Below, one piece after another: positions 37,736 to 47,765 of a stretch of 64,000 bases of DNA. The notes under the pieces were generated by a model. It made no database searches, was not told where the DNA came from, and saw nothing but the letters and a program-made list of their open reading frames with translations. The position numbers were made by a program, and so were the translations under genes. This DNA comes from SAR202 cluster bacterium bin22 (GTDB lineage Bacteria; Chloroflexota; Dehalococcoidia; Lucifugimonadales; UBA3495), in contig MPMM01000006.1 in assembly GCA_002238505.1 (NCBI GenBank), forward strand, positions 62,001-126,000, read 5' to 3'. How positions within the stretch are numbered: position 1 is the first letter of the stretch; every line of letters starts with the position of its first letter.

Positions 37736-40105
37736 TTGAGAAGCAACAGTCTAGGGGCAGGGGAGTCGGAGATAGAGGAATTGCGCCAACGGATCGCCGC
37801 ACTCTCCTCGGCCATCCTGCGTGTCAACGCCAGCCTGGACGTGGACACCGTGCTGCACGAGATTGGCGAGTCTGCCTGCCAGCTGACCGGCGCCCGCTTT
37901 GCTGTTATCGTCACTATCGACGAGGCCCGCGAGTTGGAGCAGGTCGTCAGGTACGGCTTCACAGCGGAGGAGACGCGGCAGATCGTGGAGTGGAGCGACG
38001 GCCTGCGGGTCTTCGAGGCCCTGCGGGACGTGCCGTCTACGCTGAGGTTGTCGAACATGCCCGGCTTCATAGCCTCCATGGGCTTCAACACCGAAGGCGT
38101 GATCATCAACACCTTCCTAGGGGCGTCCATGTATCACCAGGGAGTGCAGGTGGGCAACTTCTTCCTGGGGGAGAAGCAGACGGGGCCCGAGTTCACCGAC
38201 GGGGACGAGGAGGTGCTGGAATTGTTCGCGGCGCAGGCGGCCTCGGCGGTGGCCAACGCCCGCACCCACCGGGCCGAGCAGGACGCCCGGGCGGACCTGG
38301 AGGCCCTGATCGAGACCTCGCCGGTGGGGGTGGTCGTGTTCGATGCCCGCAGCGGGCGTCCGGTGTCGATGAACCGGGAGGTGAGGCGACTGGTCGGAGG
38401 CCTGCTCCCGCCGGGCAGCCCGACGGAGGACTTAGTGCAGATCGCCACCTGCCGCTTCTCCGACGGGAGCGAGGCCGAGGTAACCGAGTTGACGCTGCCC
38501 CAGGTACTGGCAAGTGCACGGACGCTGCGGGCCGAGGAGGTGGTGATATCGGTCCCCGACGGGCGCAGCGTCACCGCCCTGGTCAACGTGACCCCCATTC
38601 CTTCCGCCGACGGCGGCGCCGAGGTGAAGTCGGTGTTGGTCACGCTGCAGGACCTGGCGCCGCTGCAGGAACTGGAAAGGCTGCGGGCGGACTTCCTGGG
38701 CATGGTGAGTCATGAGCTGCGCGGGCCGCTCACCGCCATCAAGGGGTCAGCCGCCACCCTGCTGGAGGACTCGGCCGGGTTGGACCCGGCGGAGCGGCGC
38801 GAGTTTCACCGGATCATCCAGGAGCAGGCCGACCACATGCGGGGTCTCATCGGGGACCTGTTGGACGCCGGCCGCATCGAGGCGGGGACTCTGTCGGTGT
38901 CACCGGAGCCCTCGGAGATTTCCGAGCTGGTGGAGGGGGCGCGCAGTACCTTCCTCTCCTCCGGCGGCCGGCACACGGTGCACATCGACCTGCCGCCGGA
39001 CCTGCCTTGGGTGATGGCCGACCGGAGGCGGATTGTGCAGGTGCTGAACAACCTGCTCTTCAACGCCGCCCGGCACTCGCCGGACTCGGCCCCGATTCGG
39101 GTGGAGGCCAGGCGCGACGGTGCGCACGTTGCCGTGTCGGTGCAGGACGAGGGACGGGGGGTGGCTCCGGAGCGGCTGCCCCACCTGTTCCGCAGGTACA
39201 CCCTCGACGGAGACGTGGGCGGTGGGTCTGGGGACGGCATGGGCCTGGGGCTCATCATCTGCCGGGGGCTGGTCGATGCCCACGGCGGCCGGATCCGGGC
39301 CGAGAGCGGGGGGCCCGGCCAGGGGGCTCGGTTCACCTTCACCGTGCCGGTGGCCGAGGATGCGCTCCAGAGCGACCCAGCAGGCGGCGCGGCACCGTTA
39401 CACCGCACACCTCCGGCGGCGGGGGAGACCGCCCGGGTCCTGGTGGTGGACGACGACCCGCAGACCCTGCGGTACGTGCGCCAGACGCTCACCGACGCAG
39501 GCTACTCGGTGGCGGTCACGGGCGATCACGAGCGGCTCTCGCGCACCATACGCGCCGAGCGGCCGCACCTGGTTCTGCTGGACCTGGTGCTGCACGGCGC
39601 CGATGGCATTGAGCTGCTGGGGAGCGTGCCGGAACTGGTGGGCCTGCCGGTGGTCTTCATCTCCGGCTACGGCCGGGACGAGACCATCGCCCAGGCCCTG
39701 AGCGCGGGGGCCGCGGACTACCTGGTCAAGCCCTTTTCGCCCACGGAGCTGACCGCCCGGGTGGGGGCGGCGCTGCGCCGTGCCACGCGTCCCGAGCCCT
39801 TCGTCCTGGGTGACCTGGCCATCCACTACCAGGAGCGGCGCGTGACCGTGGCGGGACGCCCAGTGGAGCTGACCGTCACGGAGTACGAGCTCCTGCGGGT
39901 GCTGTCACAAAACGCGGGACGGGTGGTGGACTACGATGCCCTGCTGGGTCAGGTCTGGAGCGGGCGGCAGGCCGGGGAGGTCAACCTGGTGCGTAACTTC
40001 GTCAGGAAGCTCCGCTCCAAGCTGGGCGACGACGCCCAGAGTCCGGCCTGGATCTTCAGCGTTCGCGGCGTCGGCTACCGTATGCCCGATCCCCGCGACG
40101 CCTGA
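37736..40105 (+). CDS. GAF-PAS-histidine kinase-REC-winged-helix fusion (intact)
   Basis: A 789-residue single-chain two-component regulator. GAF (about 30-180), PAS (185-310), HisKA with MVSHELRGPLTAIKGS (His near 325), HATPase_c with NLLFNAARHSP, VQDEGRGV, FRRY and GMGLGL boxes, a receiver with VLVVDDDP, LLDLVL and LVKPFSP, and an OmpR-type winged helix ending GVGYRMPDP. All catalytic residues are present. TTG at 37736 with AAGGTGG just upstream makes the N-terminus match the paralog at 40199; the frame is open from 37583, but that part is AT-rich and probably promoter. Base composition is visibly richer in G+C than in the flanks and in the two paralogs. Phosphorelay from the kinase to its own receiver, then DNA binding, is inferred. 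Confidence 0.9.
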   Translation: MRSNSLGAGESEIEELRQRIAALSSAILRVNASLDVDTVLHEIGESACQLTGARFAVIVTIDEARELEQVVRYGFTAEETRQIVEWSDGLRVFEALRDVPSTLRLSNMPGFIASMGFNTEGVIINTFLGASMYHQGVQVGNFFLGEKQTGPEFTDGDEEVLELFAAQAASAVANARTHRAEQDARADLEALIETSPVGVVVFDARSGRPVSMNREVRRLVGGLLPPGSPTEDLVQIATCRFSDGSEAEVTELTLPQVLASARTLRAEEVVISVPDGRSVTALVNVTPIPSADGGAEVKSVLVTLQDLAPLQELERLRADFLGMVSHELRGPLTAIKGSAATLLEDSAGLDPAERREFHRIIQEQADHMRGLIGDLLDAGRIEAGTLSVSPEPSEISELVEGARSTFLSSGGRHTVHIDLPPDLPWVMADRRRIVQVLNNLLFNAARHSPDSAPIRVEARRDGAHVAVSVQDEGRGVAPERLPHLFRRYTLDGDVGGGSGDGMGLGLIICRGLVDAHGGRIRAESGGPGQGARFTFTVPVAEDALQSDPAGGAAPLHRTPPAAGETARVLVVDDDPQTLRYVRQTLTDAGYSVAVTGDHERLSRTIRAERPHLVLLDLVLHGADGIELLGSVPELVGLPVVFISGYGRDETIAQALSAGAADYLVKPFSPTELTARVGAALRRATRPEPFVLGDLAIHYQERRVTVAGRPVELTVTEYELLRVLSQNAGRVVDYDALLGQVWSGRQAGEVNLVRNFVRKLRSKLGDDAQSPAWIFSVRGVGYRMPDPRDA

Positions 40106-40198
40106 ACGGCCAAAAACTTTGGGACGGAGGGGAGCGAGCTCCCGCCCCTACTCCGCCCTAAATGCTGTCCTCCATGAACCGTCGTTATAGAACCGGCG

Positions 40199-42598
40199 TC
40201 AATCTTCCTTACCATGGTTATCAATCATCCGGTATCCTATACGCGGCTCAGTGAAAATATAGAGCGGAGTGTCGGCGCTGTCCCCCAGCTTTCGGCGGAG
40301 TCTCTTGACCACGTCACGAAGCAGCCGGTGCTCACCCCTCCTCTCGGGTCCCCAGACCGCCTGGAGCAACTGGTCGTGGCCCAGCACTCTTCCGGCATTG
40401 ACCGAGAGTTCATAGAGCAACCCATACTCTGTTGGTGTCAGTTGAACGGCGCCACCCGCCACATTTACTCTTCGCAAAGTGTAGTCAATATGGAGATCCC
40501 CTGCCAAATAGGGTTCGGGAGCATCGACCTGCTCCATTCTCGAGCGCTTGCGCAGGGCAGCCCTTATTCTTGCCGCGAGCTCTGTTGGTGAAAAGGGCTT
40601 CACCATGTAGTCCGAAGCCCCCAGGTCAAAGGCTCTAGCCACCACATCTTCCTGGCCGTATGCCGAGAGGAAGATCACGGGAATCTCTTGCCATTCGAGG
40701 ATCTCCTTCATAAGCTCGATGCCATCAATTCCGGGAAACATCAGGTCGAGCAGTATCAAGTCTGGTCTCTCTTCCGACGTCAGTCGCAAAGCCTCCTCGG
40801 GGTTCCCGGTCAATACCGGCTCGTAGCCCGCCTTCACCAGGGCGTCGCGAATATATCTTAGAGCCTGCGGGTCGTCGTCCACCGCAAGAACCCGCACCTT
40901 ATCCCCGGCCTGACGTTCAGATGGCGCTGACAGGGCCAACCGTCGTCCGCCGGACGCCAGAGTTTCCGGGTCCAGGACCGGGATCGTGAAAGTAAACCGC
41001 GCCCCCTCTCCCAATCCGTCGCTCTCTGCCCAAATGCGACCTCCGTGGGCCTCCACTATCCCCTTGCAGACGGCAAGCCCCAAGCCAGAGCCGTCTATTA
41101 GACTGCCGCGATCCACGCCGCCAAAGCGAGAAAACGTTTTGAACAGATGAGGAAGAAGATCCACGGGCACGCCCCTTCCCTCATCAACGACGGATATAAC
41201 AGCGAACAGGCCCTCCACGGCAACCTCTATCTGAATGGGGGACCCGTCGGGTGAGTACCTGGATGCGTTAAACAGCAGGTTATTCAACACCTGGACGGTA
41301 CGCATCTTGTCAGCCATAACCGGAGGAAGGTCGGGCGGGACTTCTATCACAAGACTATTCCGGCCACCACCGTTGATAAACCTGTTTCTGGATTCGTCGA
41401 TGACGTCAGCCAAGTCTGTTGGGCCCGGTTCTATTGAGAGGGTTCCGGACTCAACGCGGGCCACGTCCAGCAGGTCTCCAATCAGCGCCTGCAGGTGATC
41501 GACCTGTTGGTCCATGAGCCGGAGGAATTGAGTGACAACGGCGGGGTCCATTCCCGGCGGCGAATCCAGTAGCGTGGTGGTCGAGCCCTTGATGGTGGCC
41601 AGCGGTGTTCGAAGTTCGTGGCTTACCATACCCAGGAACTCGGCCCGCATCCGCTCCAACTCCTTTAAGGAGGTCATATCCTGCAGGGTCACAACGACTG
41701 ACACGATATCCCCGTCATCTGCCCGAATGGGCGTTGCGTTAAGCAAAGTGGTAACGCTTCGGCCGTCGGGGACCTTAAAGATTATTTCCTCCGCTCTTAT
41801 AGTCTCGCCAAGACCTAGCAGGTCCACCATGGAGACCTCACCAAGAATCACCTCGCGACCGTCCCCACGCACAAAGGTCAACACGTCCAGAAGCTGTTCA
41901 GGCTTCTGATCGCTTTCCCGAAGCCTGTCGACGATTCTTGCTGCTTCCCGGTTGAACGAGACAGGTGCGCCGGATTTGGCATCGAAGACAACCACGCCCA
42001 CCGGCGAGGTGTCTATGAGAGTCTCCAGGTCATTTCGGGCACGCTGCTCATCCCTGTATCGACGCGCATTGGAGATGACCATGCCCGCTTGGGAAGCAAA
42101 CATTACGAGAGTTTCCTCGTCCGAACGGGTGAACTCACTCTCATTCTCCTTGTCGGCCAGGTACAAGTTGCCTACATGCTCTCCAAGGTTGAGTACCGGA
42201 GAAGCCAGGAACGAGACCTTCGGTCCCACCGGTAAAGGCACACTGAATTCCGTCATGCCCATGGACCTGGCCTGGCCCAACAAGTCGGGGATCCTTAGGG
42301 GACCGGACAGGCCGCTCAAGTACTCGACAAGGTGCCAGCGCTCGGGCAGCAGCCAAACCTGTTCGGCTTCCTCAACGGTCATTCCGGACGACAGAAAATC
42401 CTGCACTTCGCCCGCTTCATCAAAGAGAATCATCACGCCGTAGCGGGCCCCCGTAAGGGACCTCGCGGAGTCCAGGACTCCTTGCAGGACTGTATCAAAG
42501 TCCAGACTCTCGCTAATTCGAAGGCTGGCCTCGCTCAGCCGCGAAAGTCTATCGCGGAGTTCCTCAACCTCGCGGTCTCGCTCGTTCCCTTTCTGCAT
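40199..42598 (-). CDS. GAF-PAS-histidine kinase-REC-winged-helix fusion (intact paralog)
   Basis: A 799-residue paralog of the protein at 37736, convergent with it across about 90 bases. It starts with a charged coiled-coil-like segment, then GAF (about 30-185), PAS (190-310), HisKA (MVSHELRTPLATIKGS), HATPase_c (NLLFNASRYSP, VVDEGRGV, GSGLGLAV), receiver (VLAVDDDP, LLDLMFPG, MVKPFSP) and winged helix ending RIGYRM. All key residues are intact. The short gap between the two stops contains a GGGAG/CTCCC hairpin that could terminate both genes. The signal sensed by the GAF/PAS part is unknown. Confidence 0.92.
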   Translation of the reverse strand: MQKGNERDREVEELRDRLSRLSEASLRISESLDFDTVLQGVLDSARSLTGARYGVMILFDEAGEVQDFLSSGMTVEEAEQVWLLPERWHLVEYLSGLSGPLRIPDLLGQARSMGMTEFSVPLPVGPKVSFLASPVLNLGEHVGNLYLADKENESEFTRSDEETLVMFASQAGMVISNARRYRDEQRARNDLETLIDTSPVGVVVFDAKSGAPVSFNREAARIVDRLRESDQKPEQLLDVLTFVRGDGREVILGEVSMVDLLGLGETIRAEEIIFKVPDGRSVTTLLNATPIRADDGDIVSVVVTLQDMTSLKELERMRAEFLGMVSHELRTPLATIKGSTTTLLDSPPGMDPAVVTQFLRLMDQQVDHLQALIGDLLDVARVESGTLSIEPGPTDLADVIDESRNRFINGGGRNSLVIEVPPDLPPVMADKMRTVQVLNNLLFNASRYSPDGSPIQIEVAVEGLFAVISVVDEGRGVPVDLLPHLFKTFSRFGGVDRGSLIDGSGLGLAVCKGIVEAHGGRIWAESDGLGEGARFTFTIPVLDPETLASGGRRLALSAPSERQAGDKVRVLAVDDDPQALRYIRDALVKAGYEPVLTGNPEEALRLTSEERPDLILLDLMFPGIDGIELMKEILEWQEIPVIFLSAYGQEDVVARAFDLGASDYMVKPFSPTELAARIRAALRKRSRMEQVDAPEPYLAGDLHIDYTLRRVNVAGGAVQLTPTEYGLLYELSVNAGRVLGHDQLLQAVWGPERRGEHRLLRDVVKRLRRKLGDSADTPLYIFTEPRIGYRMIDNHGKED

Positions 42599-43287
42599 AG
42601 CACCCCCTAACTGGCCGGACTACAGCAGCGCCCACCGATACTGTCTGACTCATCCATTGCCAACTGGGCGACTAATTTTCCTGGAACCTGGGAAACATCG
42701 GGAATTTATTCAACATTACCACACCTATTGCCTGTAATAATACACGTTTCACACATTAAGGGAAATAGACTAGTAACAGCCCTGAGTTTACAAAGGCGAG
42801 GAGCATTGAGCGGCCCCCCTTTACCGCTCAACGCTCTCAACCCGTTGGATAGGACAGCTCCTTCCAAACCTTCTATAGAGTTCCCTTCCCCACGGTGCAT
42901 CCGCGGTATTTGCAGGCTATCTCAACTCAACCTCCCATGTCTGTCGGGACCGTTGACCCTAAGGCTCAGGGCAACCGGATAAGCCAGGGGCGTCACTCCC
43001 TGCTGGCGACGTCGCCCATTCTGTCATTGCCGATGTCCAGGACAGGCAGGGGAGGTTTCGCGACTGCCCTTCCAAACAGTAAGACCCCATGTGCTCGGTC
43101 TTGCAGGGTGGCGCAGCTAAAACACCATTGACATGGTTCGGTCAGGCTGAGCAATGTGGTTCCATTCGCGGCAGACCAATCGACGCCAGTCAACTCGAAG
43201 GGCAGTGTGGCTGGCTACATGGGGCATCCTTCTTGTGGTCTATGGACTGTACAAGTTCGCCGTCCTGAATGGATAGGGAGGGCTGTT
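42599..43287. other. Intergenic region with an AT-rich promoter zone
   Basis: About 690 bases. The 42690-42770 stretch is AT-rich and probably holds the promoter of the minus-strand regulator; I could not fix a convincing -10/-35 pair. The remainder has short frames on both strands without motifs. Confidence 0.4.
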
Positions 43288-43548
43288 GTGGAAAAGTGCG
43301 AGCACTACTGGTTAATCCCGAAAACTGCCGACAGAACCTGCCAGGGTGTCTGCCGTAAGTGCGATGCCCGCAGGGAATTTCTCAACCAGATGCCTGATAA
43401 CCACAATTGGTTGAATCACGCCCGTAAGACAATTCGGGTGGCGCCCGGAGGCCATTACATTGCCGAAGTCCTTGCAGAAGGAGCAGGTCTCCGTGACTGG
43501 CGACTCCTTAAGCCAGAGCTTCGACGGGACATACCACACGAAACGTGA
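43288..43548 (+). CDS. Small Cys-containing protein, probable zinc binder
   Basis: An 86-residue protein starting GTG after GGGAGG (about 7 bases upstream). The N-terminal half has a cysteine arrangement C-E-H followed by C-Q-G-V-C-R-K-C, a plausible zinc knuckle, and resembles short zinc-ribbon proteins in which a histidine and several cysteines frame a KT(A/D)-type loop. The C-terminal half is basic. I do not recognise a named family. It overlaps the next small gene in another frame. Confidence 0.5.
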   Translation: MEKCEHYWLIPKTADRTCQGVCRKCDARREFLNQMPDNHNWLNHARKTIRVAPGGHYIAEVLAEGAGLRDWRLLKPELRRDIPHET

Positions 43549-43669
43549 TTGCAAGCAACTGGACCAGCTCAGAACAGCCGGCAAATATTTTGCCAGGGTG
43601 ACGCTGTGGGAAGCAAGGCGGATGGGCCGATTTAGGGAATGCGCCGACTGTTATGTTCATGATGAATAG
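43493..43669 (+). CDS. Small protein with Ada-like zinc motif
   Basis: A 58-residue protein starting GTG, with AGGAG 8 bases upstream and inside the end of the preceding gene. It contains a YHTKRDC...EARRMGRFRECADC pattern, which resembles the H-x3-C...EA-x3-G-x-R-x-C-x2-C zinc motif of Ada-type metal-binding fragments and comEA/nuclease tails. It is probably a free-standing zinc module. The start could also be TTG at 43460. Confidence 0.5.
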   Translation: MTGDSLSQSFDGTYHTKRDCKQLDQLRTAGKYFARVTLWEARRMGRFRECADCYVHDE

Positions 43670-43679
43670 GAGGTCCGGG

Positions 43680-43910
43680 ATGCACCCAATACTACTGCTC
43701 CAGTTTCTAGCGCATGTAATGGTAATTGGCGGGTTCCTATTGGTGTTCATCTTCAGGCGCCACCTGATTCTCAACTCTCAAACGCCCACAACAGGAAAGA
43801 CCCTGGGCTACCTCGGCGCCTTGAGTATTCTGGCCGGACTCCTGGCTGAGCTTATCATCTTCGGCTATGCCGCCTCGAATCTGGAAGGGTTGTATTCATT
43901 CTCGGGTTAA
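43680..43910 (+). CDS. Small two-segment membrane protein
   Basis: A 76-residue protein with two predicted membrane helices (about 3-24 and 42-64) and a basic loop (FRRH) between them. The ATG follows AGGAGG by 5 bases, and it starts 10 bases after the previous gene, so it is likely co-transcribed. Family unknown. Confidence 0.6.
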   Translation: MHPILLLQFLAHVMVIGGFLLVFIFRRHLILNSQTPTTGKTLGYLGALSILAGLLAELIIFGYAASNLEGLYSFSG

Positions 43911-43912
43911 CT

Positions 43913-44143
43913 GTGCAGTACAGAGTCAGTGTCCACATAGGATGGATGGTCTCCCTCGACGATGTCGTCGTGGATGTCCGGTTGGCATACGATAGTGAGA
44001 TGCCCGGCGACAAAGAAGAACATTACCGAAGGGTTGTGCCCTACTCCGATGATGCTGGCCTTCTTGAAGCAATACGCCAGGCCCTGAGCGGCCAAGTCCT
44101 GGGCGGGCATTGGGACCTAGTGGTAGACGTAGACAATGGATAG
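43913..44143 (+). CDS. Hypothetical small acidic protein
   Basis: A 76-codon frame starting GTG two bases after the preceding stop, with no ribosome site of its own, so translation by coupling is possible. The sequence is acidic and hydrophobic in alternation (VVVDVRLAYDSEM, HWDLVVDVDNG) as in a small folded domain. No family recognised. Confidence 0.4.
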   Translation: MQYRVSVHIGWMVSLDDVVVDVRLAYDSEMPGDKEEHYRRVVPYSDDAGLLEAIRQALSGQVLGGHWDLVVDVDNG

Positions 44144-45470
44144 CTTTTCGCCCCACCTGGACCTCACCCAATCACTGAGAGGACAAGCGAAGGAAGCCCG
44201 TACCCTGGCGCCTCCAGGAACATGTTTCAGCGCTCGTCGGCTGCGGGAAACGACTTGCTGGGAACTCCTGAGAACGCCGTACGGAAGAGCTTATCTATTT
44301 CTTGTTACTGACAAGCGATTAGAGCGCGGCAGAAAGCAGGCCCCTCCGCAATCTACTGGTTCACAGAAAGCTAAGCTACCGTCCCCTTAACCTCAAGTGA
44401 AACCCGGGAGAAATACACGGTGTTGAAGCTTCAACGGCAGACGCGTATTGTCTTCAATTTACGGGAGCAGGAGCTTACCTAGGCTTACCCTCAACAGCCC
44501 ACAAAAGGAAACTCCATCTCGGCATCAATTTAGTATCCGTTGACTCCTGCTAATAGCTGTATCCCTTCAGAACTGGGACCGGCACAATTGACGGGAGTTG
44601 CTCGTGTAAAGTCCCGGAGTATCGCTGCGCTTTATGCAGTTCGAGTCCCATTGCATAGAGTTTGGCCTCCCAGAGATAGCGTTTCTATTCCAATAGCACA
44701 CTGACTACGCCCGTTTCACTTTCAAATGAATGGTTTCTGAACTCCGGGCCGTTGCGGAAATGGGAGAGGCCGATGGAGCGGTATCAGAAACCGCTCCGGT
44801 ACCGCATCAAGCGAATGAAAGCTCACGAGTACGTACCCTGTCCCGGACAGGGCCACGTGTACGATTCTTAGCTCTTGCGCCAGGGTGCAGGGACCTGAGG
44901 GACTCACCCGAAGAAAGTAAGGAATGGGTGGACCGTCCGGCGGGAGGGTCTTCGCCGGAAAGGGCGTCGGAGTCACGAGGAGGTCTTCCGAGCCGCTCTT
45001 GGTTCCAACGCAGTGCCAGAGAATGGCAGGGCGGTCATTTTGCCAAAAACAGGCCGGTTGCGTCGGTGGAACACCTGCGGTTCCAAGGGTAGACAGGGAG
45101 GCGGCGGTGATCCGTACGTCAGGGATATGACTGCCTGGTTCTGCGCGAAGGGCGGGCCGACCATTGGCGTGGACGCGGGACTGGTGGCCACCGCCTCAGC
45201 GGGCCTGCTAGTTGGGAAATCCGGATCCCTGGGTGTCAGGAAAAAGGTTAGTCCGATCGCCTCTGACGGAGAGAATCGCTGTGACGGCTGCGGTGAAACC
45301 GACCGGCGAGATTCCGACGTGGCCCGAAACCTGGAACCAGTGCCGGGTTTGAGTCTCCCCGGGGCCAGGACAGGGAGACCGCGTAATTCCCGCTGGGCCG
45401 TTTGGGGTCAGTGATGCGTCGAGTAAACCCGGACCAGGAGTACTGGCACCGGGCATTTTACTGACGCGAG
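44144..45470. other. Long region without a supported gene; possible transposon debris
   Basis: About 1.3 kb. The region 44720-45420 is GC-rich and has several medium frames on both strands. Between 45270 and 45380 a plus-strand frame reads CDGCGETDRRDSDVARNLEP, which faintly recalls a TnpB zinc-ribbon end (C-x2-C...DRD-x-NAARN), but too little is conserved to call it. No ribosome sites or other motifs are visible. Confidence 0.35.
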
Positions 45471-46726
45471 ATGTCACAAGATTCTGTAAAGCGGAGTAGA
45501 AACGACTTGGATACTGGCGATACCGCCTGGGTATTAACTTCCACAGCGTTTGTGTTGTGTTCATGACCCTGCCGGGCCTGGCCACGTTCTACAGTGGACT
45601 AGTGCAGTCCAAGTCGGTGCTGTCGGTAGTAATCCAGTGCTTCAGCATCTCCGCCATAGCAAGCGTGCTCTGGTTCGTCGTTGGCTACAGCCTGGCCTTT
45701 GGCGAAACGATTGGCTGGTTCATCGGCATGCCTGACAAGGCCTTCTTCTATTCCATCCACCAGGGGCATGTGCGGGGCAATCTGCCTGAGATTGTGTTCG
45801 TCATGTTCCAGAAGGCTTTCGCAATCATAGCGCCGGCCATCATTGTGGGCGCCTATATAGAACGGATGAAGTTCCCGGCAGTACTCTTCTTCAGCGCCGC
45901 TTGGCACCTGCTGGTGTACGCTCCCATCTGTCATTGGGTTTGGGGCGATGGCTGGCTGCGCCAATTGGGGATAATGGACTTCGCTGGCGGCATTGTCCTG
46001 CACTCCACCGTTGGTGTTGCCGCGCTCATCTCGGCGGTTTACGTTGGCAAGAGGCGAATATTCCCGCACGAACTCGTTCCTGCTCACAACCCGGGCCTGG
46101 CGGCAGCAGGCGCAGGTATGATCTGGGTCGGTTGGTTCGGGTTTAATGGAGGAAGTGAACTGGCTGCAGACGGCAATGCCGGAATGGCGATTGCCGTAAC
46201 CCACCTCTCCGCCAGTGCCGGGCTTCTGACCTGGATCTTTCTCGACTGGATCAAGTTACGCCGTCCCACCCTTGTTGGAGCAACTGTCGGCGCCGTGGCC
46301 GGTCTGGCGGCGGCAACTCCCGCTTCCGGTTTTGTGGGACCCATGAGCGGCATGATATTGGGCATCGCCGCGAGTGCCGTGTGTTTCTTCGCCGTTGGCA
46401 TTATTAAGTGGAGGCTGGAGATAGATGACTCGCTGGATGTCTTCGCCGTTCACGGTTTGGGCGGTATTCTGGGCACTCTTCTGATTCCCCTGCTGGCCCT
46501 GGAGATTATGGACGGCCACGGTTACCTGGTGGCTGGCCGCCCAATTATCATGCAGTTGGGTGTGCAGTTCCTAGGGGTGTTGGCGTCCATGGTATGGGCA
46601 GGAATTTTCACCTTCATCATTCTGAAGGTATTGGACTTGACGCTGGGCGGCATACGGGTTGACCCGGAGGACGAAATGATAGGACTGGATGTGGCGGTTC
46701 ACGGGGAGAGAGGATATGACCTTTAG
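45471..46726 (+). pseudogene. amt: Ammonium transporter (Amt/MEP/Rh) with N-terminal frameshift
   Basis: The body (389 codons from GTG 45557) is a clear Amt: MTLPGLATFYSGLVQSKSV, the pore histidines in GGIVLHSTVGVAAL and FAVHGLGGILG, and about ten membrane helices. The true N-terminus (ATG 45471, LDTGDTAWVLTSTAFVL) lies in another frame and ends in TGA 10 codons later. A two-base gain or one-base loss near 45554, in the GTGTTGTGTT run, separates them. Translation from 45557 would lack the first part of helix 1, so the product may be defective. No glnK-type gene is adjacent. Confidence 0.85.
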
Positions 46727-47429
46727 CTGGTCCATGACTCGTTCAGGACAGAGGCGCGCGAGGCGTCGAGCAGCCAGCGAGGAAATTCAGACGCTTTTCT
46801 TCGAATGAGAAAGGAATTCAGCACACGGAGTGAAGGGGCTCGCGGTAACCGAAAGTTCAATGACGTCGACCGTGCAGAGCTTGCGCCTTAGCCGGCACAT
46901 GGCCCCTGGCCAACCGATTACTCAGGGGGTGCTTCAGGCCTATTACCGCGAACACAGCCCGGTTCTCGATCGTTTCGCTGGTGCCAGGGATGAGCGATGC
47001 CGTTCCCTGTTCCGACGGAGCTCGAAACGCGGTGCCCGATATGGTGTCGAAGTTACCTCGACTGACGATTTTCATGGGGTGACAACTCCAGGCATACCTG
47101 TCGCCATGACCTGCAATTCTTTTTGTGAGGGCATCAACACATGGTTCAAAGGTCCGGATCGTCAATAGAATCCCGTCCCGAATTGGGCAGGGAGAGCCCC
47201 GGCAGGAAAAAGCTCGAGCAACTTCAGCCTCGAAATTGAGGGTTGTTGAAGCTGTCTATTTTCCGGCGTGGGGTTCTCCAGGCTGCAACGCAGAGGACGA
47301 AACCAATGGGCGAATTTCCGTAAGTGATGGCCCAGAAACTTCGGCCAATTCCCGTAAATCTCTGCCCATCCGTAGCAAGGGATCCATGCAGGATGACTGC
47401 ACCCTAATATACAAGCAGGAGTTCACGAG
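46727..47429. other. Intergenic region, no gene recognised
   Basis: About 700 bases between amt and the STAS gene. Frames of about 100 codons overlap on both strands at 46830-47168, but neither shows motifs, and codon use is unconvincing. Confidence 0.4.
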
Positions 47430-47765
47430 ATGATCGTAGATATTCAGCGCACCGGTTCAGTCGTGGTCCTTATTGCCGAAGGTCACGTAGACAGCGCAAA
47501 TGCCCCGGAGTTTCAGAGTGCCATCTGCGCTGCCATCGAGAGTACCGATCAAATGGTAATCCTAGACCTTGAGAAGGTGCCGTTTATGAGCAGCGCCGGA
47601 TTGCGAACCGTCCTGATGGTGTCGAAGGACCTGCAGAAGAGGAATGCCAGGGTGGCCGTTTGCTCACCGCTACAGATGGTCAGAGATGTCTTTATCATCA
47701 GCGGCTTTGAAGGGATCATCGGGATGTACAATACCCAGCGCGATGCGCTTGCGAGTGTCGATTAG
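47430..47765 (+). CDS. STAS-domain anti-anti-sigma factor
   Basis: A 111-residue SpoIIAA/RsbV-like protein. It has the alternating strand-helix STAS pattern and the phosphorylatable serine in FMSSAGLRTVLMV (near residue 54). Such proteins release a sigma factor by binding its anti-sigma kinase when unphosphorylated. AGGAG lies 8 bases before the ATG. No anti-sigma kinase or SpoIIE phosphatase gene is visible next to it, so its partners must lie elsewhere. Confidence 0.9.
   Translation: MIVDIQRTGSVVVLIAEGHVDSANAPEFQSAICAAIESTDQMVILDLEKVPFMSSAGLRTVLMVSKDLQKRNARVAVCSPLQMVRDVFIISGFEGIIGMYNTQRDALASVD

Noticed and set aside
45270-45380. tnpB zinc-ribbon remnant (CDGCGETDRRDSDVARN)
   Set aside because: Only a short, weak resemblance; the second cysteine pair is not found, so I left it as a note to the gap.
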